Made by a program: the position numbers and the translations under genes
The notes under the pieces: generated by a model
What the model was told of the DNA's origin: nothing
Databases searched by the model: none
What the model saw: only the letters and a program-made list of their open reading frames with translations
In this document: one piece after another, positions 1-10,003 of the stretch
Numbering within the stretch: the stretch's first letter is position 1
Layout: the number at the start of each line of letters is the position of its first letter
Source of the DNA: Beroe ovata
Lineage: Eukaryota > Ctenophora > Nuda > Beroida > Beroidae
Assembly: GCA_946803715.1 (NCBI GenBank)
Contig: CAMPET010000158.1
Location: 104,841 to 132,651, forward strand
Direction of reading: 5' to 3'
Length of the DNA stretch: 27,811 bases

Positions 1-4
1 TAAT

Positions 5-291
5 GGTCCTTGAGCTATGGTAGAAGTTTCAAGTCAAACGGTCGATCCGTTTGGGAGCTATCCTCAAATGCTCACTCAAACTGACATGTTTTGGGTCGAT
101 AAGAGCTTATGGCGGCCACTAACTCAGGAACCGATCATCGGATTAACGTGTTATTTTGGTTGTCCGAGTTTCTTATTGTCCTTGAGCTATGGTAGAAGTT
201 TCAAGTCAATCAGTTCATCCGTTTGGGAGCTATCCTCAAATGCTCACTAAAACAGACATGCTTTGGGTCGATAAGGGCTTATGGTGGCCAA
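5..291. repeat. 172-bp-period tandem repeat, two partial copies
   Basis: A segment of about 114 bp at 5-118 recurs at 177-290 with roughly ten differences, giving a period of 172 bp. Both copies run from a 'tccttgagctatgg' start to a 'cttatgg[c/t]ggcca' end. The 58 bp between them is not repeated again before the array stops. The window begins inside this array, so its true size is unknown. It lies just beyond the last visible exon of the minus-strand Rab gene and would fall inside that gene's next intron. Confidence 0.85.
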
Positions 292-414
292 AAAACAGCT
301 TTTGACATTGGGCTTTCTGACCTTCTACCGTTTCCTGGCTTACAGTCCCCAATGAAGACTCTGAGAATCTGAGACCTCATGACACTTGGAAATAAGTCCT
401 GACACACAACTCAC

Positions 415-963
415 CAGGAAGATGACAACATCTTGTGGCGCACTTTTCCTCACATTATCCACCCAACTGCTGACCCTCTCGAAGCTCTTGATGTGGGTTA
501 TGTCATACACAAGAACCAATCCATTAGCATCTCTGAAGTACCAGCTAGCCATTGAATGGAACCTAAATAGGTATAGGTATAACTATTATACATATTGAAA
601 GATAATGTTCAAGATGTAAGTTACCAGATGTGAGTCAGAAAAATATGTCAGATTATAAAGCAAAAAAGTCCCACCTTTCCTGCCCTGCAGTATCCCATAT
701 TTGAAGTCTCACTTTCTTGTTTTCAACATCAACTGTCCTGAAACAAGACTGATTAAAAATCACACCTTGTGAGACTTGATCATGATTCACAATATGAATA
801 CTATACCTACTCACTTGCATTTGAAGTCTATCCCAACTGTGCTGAGAAGACTGTCACTAAATGTACTTTCTACATATTGGAGGAGAAGACTGGTTTTACC
901 AACCCCACTCTCACCAACAGTGAGGATTTTGAATGAAAGGTCAAACTTTTCATCTCCTCTCAT
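415..963 (-). CDS. Rab-family small GTPase, 5' part only (three exons)
   Basis: Exons are 963-815, 737-675 and 562-415, with GT-AG introns and matching phases, giving 120 residues. The ATG at 963 follows a 'gttttag' acceptor-like site, so the 5' UTR is probably spliced; an in-frame ATG at 1020 is the alternative. The P-loop GESGVGKT is at residues 17-24. The switch I stretch STVGIDFK resembles Rab3/Rab26-type proteins. The G3 motif WDTAGQE (64-70) keeps the catalytic Gln69, followed by FHSMASWYFRDANG and VLVYDIT. The last exon stops at VVIFL, just before the expected NKxD box, with a good GTGAGT donor. No NKxD exon is visible between 1 and 414, so the gene continues off the left edge. Rabs are prenylated switches that recruit membrane-traffic effectors. 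I am sure of Rab but not of the subfamily. Confidence 0.85.
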
Positions 964-1020
964 ACCTAAAACATTCAAGTTATAGGTACTTGCAATTTGG
1001 ATATGACTCAAATCAAACAT

Positions 1021-2480
1021 GATAGGTCAAAGTAAACAATAGATAAAATGAAATGATAAAGATTACTGGTTGCTAAGCAGACACTTAGTTAACTTCTTTG
1101 ATTAGTCTCATTTCAAGCTGACCATACTAAAATGTAATCAATCAGATGTACACATAGATCAGATTTAAGACAGTGCATGAATGACCCCTAGTGGGCATTT
1201 AGTTAAATCATAAACTCTAACAAAGTAATTAACTACACCATTTGGTCTATTGAGGTGCACTAGATATCTGTTCTGGTCACAATTTCTTGTCGATCGATGA
1301 TAGACCCTGTCGAGAATTTCGTTGGGCGCGCGCAAACTTATTCTCAGACGCAAGCCGCTTCGCGGTCTGGCATTGCCCGACAATTAATTTTATGATCATG
1401 ATCATGCTCATTCTCTCATGTTTTTTATTGAGCTGCAGATGAAGGCTCGGGCGCGCGCGCGCGATTAATTAGTCCGATAACACGTGTGCACACGTTGCGC
1501 GTCCCTGTTCTACTCAGTGAACTGGAAAGTCTCCGAATCACGGAGACGCGCAGCGCGCGCGGAATATTTGGGTCACGTAGCGCGGGAACAATAACACTTG
1601 TGCCATGCTGTTGATATTTGATTAAGAATTTAAATATTGTTTGCCGGATGTTATCTGTCCACTGTTTCTTGCNCGCGGCTTGCATCAGCGGTCTAGCATC
1701 GCCAGACAAACTCTAACAAGGTAAGTAACTACACCATTTGGTCTATTAGGGTGCACTAGATATCTGACATCTGTTCTGGTCACAATTTCATGCTCATTCT
1801 TTCATGTTTTTTATTGAGCTGCAGGTGAAGGCTCGGGCGCGCGCGCGATTAATTAGTCCGATAACACGTGTGCACACGTTGCGCGCCCCTGTTCTACTCA
1901 GTGAACTGAAAAGTCTCCAAATCACGGAGACGCGCAGCGTGCGCGGAATATTTGGGTCACGTAGCTGTAGCGCGGAAACAATAACACTTGTGCCATGCCT
2001 GGTTGCAATATTTGATAAAGAATTTGAATTGTAGGGTTCCTCCTTACCTATACCGTCGGCGCCGCGCAATTGTACTTCCTCAATACTCATGCCTGGATAA
2101 AAAGCCGCCAGCGAGGGTAGGGAGAAATTCTGCAACAAAATATGAAATACAGTTGACAGTGTTTTAGAGAATTATCCTTTTATCTATTTATTTATTTACA
2201 GTTGTGATAATTTTGAATGCTTAGATTCAATTTTGGCTAATATTCATTTCTAAATTCCAAATGGAGATGTTTCATTTCACTGCAGTTTTATTTCGCTACT
2301 AGTCTTATTTCACTACTTCTTCAGTAATGAAGATGTTTTGACCCTTTTCAGGGATGCAGTGTCATGCTGTCATGTAATGGCATGAGTGATGAGGATTACA
2401 GCTATCAGTTTTTATGTTTTTACACAATCATGAATCATAAATAGAAATCACTAGGCATGTGAGATGGCTAGATTGCAATC
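1021..2480. other. Intergenic region between divergent Rab genes
   Basis: No exon with a recognisable protein match was found. It must contain the divergent promoters of the minus-strand Rab (start 963) and the plus-strand Rab24-like gene (start 2481), but no TATA or other core element can be called. Most of 1212-2035 is repeat, described separately. 2040-2480 is ordinary AT-rich sequence. Confidence 0.5.
1212..2035. repeat. Duplicated GC-rich dispersed-repeat unit
   Basis: Two blocks occur twice in the same order. 'actctaacaa..gtaa.taactacaccatttgg' with 'gtgcactagatatctg' and 'gttctggtcacaattt' is at 1216-1288 and again at 1711-1788. A 210-bp block, from 'catgctcattct.tcatg' through the CG-run 'gggcgcgcgcg', 'gataacacgtgtgcacacgtt' and 'acggagacgcgcagcg' to 'aacacttgtgccatg', is at 1402-1611 and again at 1788-1998. 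The first copy has about 113 extra bp between the blocks. A related 'ggctt/agccgc...cggtct.gcat.gcc.gacaa' piece appears at 1352-1384 and 1675-1708. No open frame of any coding quality is present. It looks like a non-autonomous repeat, but no terminal repeats or target duplications could be defined. Confidence 0.75.
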
Positions 2481-3083
2481 ATGTCTATTGAAAGACCTGA
2501 TATAAAGTGTGTTATTGTTGGTCATCAATATACTGGAAAAACTTGTTTGTTTACAAGAATTCATAGAGGTCTTTTCAATCCAAATCCTAAAACCACTTTA
2601 GACATATGTGGCACAAAAATGATTCCTGTTGAAATTGACGGACAGGACAATCCTATCAAGATATCTCTATGGGACACTATTGGAGATGATAGATTTGTAA
2701 CTCCTACCAGACAGTTCACAAGAAATGCAAATGCTGCACTAATTTGTTGTTCTCTTGACAATACTGATTTTGATTTGGAGAAGGCCAAATTTTGGACACA
2801 TGTATTTTTGAAAGATTCTCCTGATTGTAAGCTCTACCTTGTTGGAACTAAATGTGATCTTGTAAAGCAACCCAACAATGAGAAGAAACTTAAAGATTAT
2901 GCTAATTTGTATAATGCTGTGTACATTGAAACTTCTGCGAAGGAAAACATCAACATCACAGAACTTATTAGAAGAGTTGCAAGTGACTGGATATGTGCAG
3001 GACGCAAGGGATCACAAGGAAAATTAATTCAGCCTTTGCTTATTGAGGAAACTCCCAGTAGGAGGGCAACTTGTTGTAACTAA
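2481..3083 (+). CDS. Rab24-like small GTPase, intronless
   Basis: A single 200-residue open frame in an AT-rich context. The P-loop GHQYTGKT is at residues 14-21. G3 reads WDTIGDD (64-70), so the usual catalytic Gln is Asp69. G4 is GTKCD (122-126) and G5 is ETSAK (150-154). The C-terminus ends in Cys-Cys-Asn, a double-cysteine prenylation signal of Rab type. The pattern AKFW, then C-x-LYLVGTKCDL, then KDYANLYNAVYIETSAK is characteristic of Rab24 (linked to autophagy and late endosomes), which also uses GTKxD and lacks the G3 Gln. The gene lies 465 bp upstream of a six-exon relative in the same direction but has no introns, suggesting a retrocopy or intron loss. An AATAAA 150 bp after the stop supports expression. 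Assignment to the Rab24 group is by motif, not by tree. Confidence 0.88.
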   Translation: MSIERPDIKCVIVGHQYTGKTCLFTRIHRGLFNPNPKTTLDICGTKMIPVEIDGQDNPIKISLWDTIGDDRFVTPTRQFTRNANAALICCSLDNTDFDLEKAKFWTHVFLKDSPDCKLYLVGTKCDLVKQPNNEKKLKDYANLYNAVYIETSAKENINITELIRRVASDWICAGRKGSQGKLIQPLLIEETPSRRATCCN

Positions 3084-3232
3084 TAACATCTTATGTAGGA
3101 ATATGAATTGATCTTCTTACCTTTTTGATCAGTGTCCTTTCATTTTTGGATTGAATAATTATCTAGATGCACATGTAATTTCAAATAGTATACCAGAAGT
3201 TGCAAATGATGACTTGCAATATCCATTTTTTG

Positions 3233-3238
3233 AATAAA
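3233..3238 (+). terminator. Polyadenylation signal AATAAA of the intronless Rab24-like gene
   Basis: The canonical hexamer lies 150 bp downstream of the stop at 3083. It is followed by T-rich and TG-rich sequence (about 3247-3270), as expected of a cleavage and polyadenylation site. Confidence 0.65.
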
Positions 3239-3548
3239 CAAAAATCGTTTTGTATTTTGTTTTGTTAGGGAAACTTCCTTTAAACCCTTCTTTTGATGGT
3301 TTTTAAGACAAAAGTTTTTAGTTTTAATTGTTAATAATTTCAGAAAAACTAATAAGATGTACTTTCTATATTAGAACTGCTCCAAGAGACCATCTACCTT
3401 CCTAGGTGATTGATAAGAATCATGAATATTATAGTGAATTACCTATTGTTGAGAAAAATGTTTAGTGAAATGCTAACTTCAGGTAGAGATATGAGGTCTA
3501 ATATCCACTCACCAACGTTTGATTACTCATATTTGTAAGGATGTTTAA

Positions 3549-4697
3549 ATGAAAGTAGATGTGAAGGTTGTACTTCTAGGATCAGAAAATATTGGAAAAA
3601 CGTGCCTTGTTCATCGAATATGGAAAGGTTTGTCTTAGAGTGAGACCATATTAAATTGCCTGCTCAATCAAAATGCTGTTTTAAGCATAGTCCAATCCAG
3701 GTAATTATGGGGGAGAATATGAAAATACCATTGGAGTAGCATTTTGCCCGAAAAGATTCAATGTCAAAGGAGTTGCAGTTACCTTAGTAAGCTTGAAACA
3801 CTGATTTTTCTCAATTGTTCCCTTCAAGCGACGTACTTTCGATGGACAAACGACTTCACATTTCATTCCTTTACAGATGAACCATTCCATTAATTTCAGG
3901 GAATTTGGGACACAGCAGGTGCAGAAAAGTTTGATGCGATTTCAGAACAGTACACTAGAAATGCTGATGCTGCCATAATCTGCTATGATGTATCTGACAG
4001 ATTAACTTTCGATAAGGCAAAGCAGTGGGTAAGTAAAACTGTTTGAAAGAAGTCCATCAATACATCAATATTCAATACAGTGGCGTATCATTGAAAATTA
4101 ACAATGGCATCTCATATCCAGGTAGCTAAGATGAAGGGTGCCGAGCCAAAATGTTCTATCTATCTTACAGGTTAGCACCTACGCAATGAAAACCTTGTTT
4201 TCATCCTTTAAGTCCTCGTTCATTGATTGGACGATTGAATAAGAGTCGCATTAGTTACGATGAGAGATAGTTAGTAAACAGAGTCAAAAGAGAATTTACT
4301 AACTATCTCTCATCTCATAAGAAAACATCTCATAAGAAAACTTCCTTCATTTGCAGGAACGAAATGTGATCTGTCGAACCATGCAGTCCCAAGTCAGGAG
4401 GTTACAAAATATGCTTATATAGAAGACTGCCATCACATATGGTAAGGGAGGGGATTGCAGTTTGATATTTGATAGACTAATAAACCCGAGTTTAGTTGAA
4501 ATAACAGTATTCTCCCACCGTCATTATCATGTTCTAGGACTAGCAGCAAAGAAAATGTCAACGTAACAGAGCTTTTCTATAAAGTTGCTGATGATTACAT
4601 TACATCTGAGACCACACCTCCAAGAACGGAGTCTAATGGCTTTTCTGTGGGTGCTCCTGTTACAACTCATCAGAGAGCTACTAAATGTTCTTGCTAA
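3549..4697 (+). CDS. Rab24-like small GTPase, six exons
   Basis: Exons are 3549-3627, 3701-3786, 3900-4028, 4122-4170, 4357-4441 and 4538-4697, giving 195 residues. The ATG follows an in-frame TAA. The opening VDVKVVLLGSENIGKTCLV puts the P-loop at 11-18. The switch I segment includes EYENTIG. G3 is WDTAGAE (58-64), with Ala63 where most Rabs have Gln. Then come YTRNADAAIICYDVSD, G4 TKCD at 116-119 and G5 TSSK at 144-147. The C-terminus Cys-Ser-Cys is a Rab CXC double-geranylgeranylation signal. The YxNTIG, AAIICYD and GTKCDL features match Rab24. It is clearly a paralogue of the intronless gene at 2481-3083, sharing the basic segment before the C-terminal cysteines (RRAT and QRAT). Introns are 72-186 bp. 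Low GTPase activity is expected from the G3 change, as known for vertebrate Rab24. Confidence 0.9.
4260..4313. repeat. Perfect 19-bp hairpin in intron 4 of the Rab24-like gene
   Basis: 'atgagagatagttagtaaa' at 4260-4278 is followed after 16 bp by its exact reverse complement at 4295-4313. Directly after it, 'catctcataagaaaa' occurs twice (from 4311 and 4326). It lies within a 186-bp intron, where the stem would bring the two splice sites closer. Confidence 0.8.
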
Positions 4698-5255
4698 TAT
4701 AAGCCTTGAGTCAGAAGCAGGACGTTTTATACAACATATTACCATGTTCATACGCTTCAACCAGAACTTGCTAAAGCCTTGATTCTCAATCAATTTTTAA
4801 TTAAAATATAAATTTACATCTCTCCAACTTTCCTTAGAACAGTATGTTGTAAATACTCATTACATAATTTGCAGTTTTTAGTTTGTATACTAGTTTGGTA
4901 ATAATCAATTGAGAATGAATGATTAGCTACAATCAATAATGGATATATATATATAAAATTCATTAAGTGTTCGTTTTTGCAAAATTCAATTTTGAATAAA
5001 GGCATATTTTGAGAGATTTCTCTAAGCGGTCCGTTTTCAATATTCTCATCTTGATTTGAATATATCATTTTATTGATCAGACATCTTTCTTAACTTGTAA
5101 GGACTGCAAGTCAACTGATAGCAATAATCCGTTTGCAGGATCCATTGCTAGATAGATATGATAGTGCAGTCTGTAAGAGATAACTGAGCATGTCTAAATT
5201 TTTTGATCATAACCATTAACCATAGGTAGTATTGTAACACTACTGCTCACACGAA
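4698..5255. other. Intergenic region, Rab24-like gene to SPTLC1
   Basis: AT-rich, with no convincing coding exon. Candidate poly(A) signals for the upstream gene are ATTAAA near 4798 and AATAAA at 4995-5000. The SPTLC1 promoter must lie in the right half, but no core element is recognisable. Confidence 0.5.
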
Positions 5256-8200
5256 ATGGATCATTTTGAATGGTCAACATATGCCACAACGATAGGAGAT
5301 GTATTTCACTCTTACTACGAGGTAGATAGATGTCAGTGTCACTCGACTTCATATTCCTGCCGGCCCTCATAAAACGAAATTGCTTGCATGAAATGACCTT
5401 CAAATCTGTGTACCTGTTATACTGAAAGCTACTGCAGTAATTCTGGCAATAATTCAGAAATAATGGCAGCGCCTCGGTGGTACTGAAAACACCCCTCCCT
5501 CCTCGCAGATACCGTTTTACCACCTCTTGGTGGAGATAGCTCTTATTCTGTTCATCATCAAAATACTCATGAGTAAGAGCACTGCATCACCCGACAGCGA
5601 GGCGCCACTGACAGAACCTGAAATAGAGAAGCTGATTGCGGAGTGGAACCCCGAACCGCTCGTTCCCGAGGATGCCCTGGAGAAGTTACCGGTCGTACCG
5701 ATCGTAGAGGGGTAGGTTGTCTCTGTGGTTGTCATAGTTACCTCGGGGTGTTATGGTTACCAGTTGTTAGTTGCTAGTTGCTATGGTAATACCACCAATC
5801 AATTAATGTTAGTTATGGCTACTGATTATTGGTAACTGGTTGTTAGTTACACTACATCAACGGGACTTTATTTCCCAGCAAAGTTGGGAAGTTCGTTACA
5901 ATAAACGGGAAAGAGTGTCTCAATCTGGCGACCATGAACTTTCTTGGGATGATAGGAAAACAGGAGATTGAGGTAAGATGTGACAATCCTTCGCGTGTTG
6001 CGATAACGTAGGTATCGACAGCAACAGGGGAATGAAATATCATTATTTTATGATTAGTTGTTGTGATACCAGGAATAAACTTGAATTTCATCTTCAATTA
6101 TGAATTATAAGAATGAAATTCCAATTATTGTAACGTAAAAATTGAATAGTTAACTGATCGCAACAACTAGGTACATTCGTTGTTTAGTTGTGATCAAGAT
6201 GGTAATATCGTAAGTACTAGGAAGAAAAGGTTCCATCGCTTTTATCAATTATGCGTGATGCGAATAGTACACGATTCAAATCATCACGTGTGAAAGTAAA
6301 ATCCCATCCGCCCAAAACTTGCCCCAATTTTTACGGTATCTTCGATTTGATCCTGGAATTCCAATCCAGAAAAAAAGCTTGTATAAATTAGCATCATTTG
6401 ATATGATTTGTGTCACGTGATCCAGTCTCTCTGTCAAACGTTGACACGGCTCTTCGGCTGTTATAATATGATCCTGACAATAACAGTGATGTTGTGTGGT
6501 TTATGAAGGAGTACTTCGTGGCGTCACTGTAGGGAACATCCGTCTTTACCGTTACCGTTGTGACATTTCACAAGGAACTCTTTCAAAATTTCCGTCCTGA
6601 ATGAAGGAAAATTTGTATTCGAGCGAGTTTTCATTTGTGATTCTTAGAAAAACGCCCAATCGATCTCAGTGGGAAATTGTGAAAGTTTATCTTATCCTAT
6701 GGGCTATGTGAGCACCAACAGTGTTTGGTCAAAGAATCGGTCTCTATGCTGTTGTCATGACAATGTCAACATTCACACATCACAATGACATCGCTTGACA
6801 GTCACACTGTCATAACTCACATGTCACACACTGTGTCATGACCAACCTGTCAGTGTCGAATGCACAGCACTCAGTGAATCCAGTGACAGCAAGTCTTTCG
6901 GCAAAGTCCTTGGCCTGATAGTACGTCACAATGTTCTGTGTCTTGTCAATACTGAGGAAAGAAGGGGAGGGGGAGGTCAGAAGAACAACTGAGCTCAAAC
7001 TATGATCATGGTAATCAGAAGGTGGTAACCATGGTAATCAGTAGGTGGTAACCATGGTTATCAGTAGACCGTACTATCGGAAATTGTGAGGAGGTATGTC
7101 TGACATATGGTTGAGTGGTTATGGAGCTTGATCTCGCTACATTGCATGAGATGGTCTGAGTGCTGTCCCTACCGCTGATCAGTTCTGAGTCCCAACAAGA
7201 TAGTGGACGCTTTCTTCCTGTACTTCTCGATATGTTTCATCCACACCTTCTCAATGTTCTCCAGAGATTGGGGCGTGATGCAACTGTAGCACAGCACGAA
7301 CACATCTGATAGGAGGAAATAGTGTCAACAGTTGCTGTTACCCTGACAACAAAGATGCTGTTACCCTGACAACAAACATGCTGTTACCCTGACAACAAAG
7401 ATCAAACTGTTACCACGGCGTTTATTACATTTGACATGTACCTACCTGTTTTAGGGAATGTCAATGAGGAAACTAGGGGTACATCTGACTGTCTGCCACT
7501 CGTGTCAAACAGCGTCATCTCGTAGTGTGTGTTGTCAACTGCAATTATAGGTATCAGTTATCGTTATTCTCACTTATAATTTGTTTATTGAATTGAAAAA
7601 GATCAGTGCTCACGGTAGACGAAAAAGGGTGTTATAAATCCTGATTATCACGAAGTGTCACGAGAGAGCTGCATGACCCGTGTATTCGAATACGTGTCTG
7701 TTTGACAGGAAATTTTCTGTCCACAGAGCAAAAGTTTACCTGTTACTTCCACCACTCCACTATCGCAAACATCTCCCCCGGCTTCTAGAGTAGTGTTCAG
7801 TAGGAGTGCCTGCGTTGGGGGAAGTGGTGTCAATGCGCAGAGGGAAGTGGTGTCAATGCGTAGGGGAAAGTGGTGTCAATGCGCAGGAAAACGTGATGCT
7901 ATGGGATGTTGTTATGGTAACAGCGTGAAATGAATAATTGGTACTACCTATTATAATCGGTATTATCAATGTTTGGCACTGTTCTTGTAAGAAGTGTTAT
8001 AGAGGATTAGTATAAACCTGGAAAATTGTGGTTTTCCCAATGTTGCTATCACCGACCATTACACATTTCACTTTAGTGGGGGCGGGGCTCTTAGGCTTCC
8101 CCATCGGTTAGAATGTCTGTACGCGTGGGATGTCAATATTATAGGTTCGATCTTCCTATGATCATGAGATGAAATTTGAGGTTTATAAGAAGAGTATGAA

Positions 8201-9018
8201 ACTCAAGTTTCAGTAAGCTGGCTCGTTGAAGCACAGTTCTGGGTTCACATATAGAAACAACAGTCACAAAAACCAAAAGCAGACAACGACATAGGATACG
8301 GACTGTTGGCACGGCTCCAAATTACACAATTCACACTGCGATTGAAAGTAAACATCGGCCAAACAAGCAGTAGGCGACACAAAAGTGGATACACAAGAAT
8401 TCTTATCAAAATGAGTGCTTGAAATAAATACACGTTCTGCCAATGTAGACATGTAGGTCAGTGTTATTCACGGAAATTATCCGCAAATCAAATTAACATT
8501 TACCACACGACTTCAAAGGAAGCTGGATCACAAGAAGTGATATACACAAGATATCCTAGGTTCTGTACGACATCTGTACGAATCGATATCTGGCACGGAA
8601 TGATATGAATACAGAGCGTGTGTGTTTATCCTGTTAAACACAACTATTCTCGTTCAACACAACAACAGCTGCAGGGATCAGTCAGCAATAATATACCATC
8701 GCTATGGAAGGATAAACCTACGGGATGTTTGTGTATTCATGTCAACTCCAATACGTAACCAGTTGTTATCATGAAAACTAGAATTATACTACATTGACTG
8801 AATACCGTGAGCGAGGATACGTATGTATTCGTCTGACAGTTGACACACTTCACAGTAGTCAGCTAGGTCAGATATGGTCGACCTCAGTAAGAGTATAGAA
8901 TACCTAACCTCATATGGGGTCGAAAAACTGAGAAGACTGGAAGCAGAGGACAACATCACCAGTATGATAGAAGGGCGAAAACAAACACAAACACATGGCG
9001 AACACACACACAGACACA

Positions 9019-9073
<55 letters not shown>

Positions 9074-9972
9074 TATAAAANTATCGTATCGGATGACATT
9101 GTGTATAATAACTGTGTGTCGTGAGTCCCAGTATTGGGAACGGAACTATCTCTAATAGTTCGAACCTGAATAGCTAACTATAATTACCCTTACAATCACG
9201 CAATTATATCTGATTCGATCACACAGTGACTAGTTCGATCACACATTTGTTGTTGATATCCCGAGTGGTTCCAATGGCTACCAGGATTTCAAATGAATTG
9301 CAGGAATAGTCAACTTTGGGAGACATAAACAGGCGAAAGAAAAAAATGAGAATGTAGTAACAGGGCAAGCTCGTTGTGACGAGAAACAGCTTCTCAAATG
9401 AGTTAAAAACAACTGTCAAAATGATTGCTTGTTTGTTATGTTCAAGTGCATAATATTTCAAGCATATATAGGAAGTTCAAAATCAGCGAAAACCGTGATC
9501 ATACATTGTCCACAGCGTTTATTCATTGGAGACATCGTTTATGCACTCTACACAACGTTTTTATAATACAGGGAAGGGTATAATACACAAATTTGCAGAA
9601 CGATGATAACAAAGGGGGGAATTTGCACATCAGGAAGGAGCAGTGATCAGCAGTGATGTTATACCGGGGCAGTGATGTGATACTGGGGTTTATCATGACA
9701 CAATGTGAGAGGGAGATAGAAATGACCTTTAATCAGACCCATTTGTGATGACAATTCACAAAATATACGGATTATGTCAGCGCGAGTGACACAATTGTCA
9801 GCGATCAAACACGACGGGCATATGCATCTTCTTGAGCATAATTTTGTGGCGGGGAATAATTGATAGAGCCATAATCATGCGTGCATCTGAAGAGTGTAAC
9901 TTCTAGAACAATACAATTATCTTAGCATACCCGCACGAGCAAACCAACAGACGCAGACACATACTAGCACAA

Positions 9973-10003
<31 letters not shown>

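Noticed and set aside
340-414. Minus-strand read-through after the third exon of the left-edge Rab
   Set aside because: It continues past a strong GTGAGT donor and does not give the expected NKxD box; it is intron.
1425-2138. Arg-rich minus-strand open frames over the GC-rich duplicated block
   Set aside because: They are frame-open because of CG runs, differ between the two copies by frame shifts, and match no transposase or other protein.
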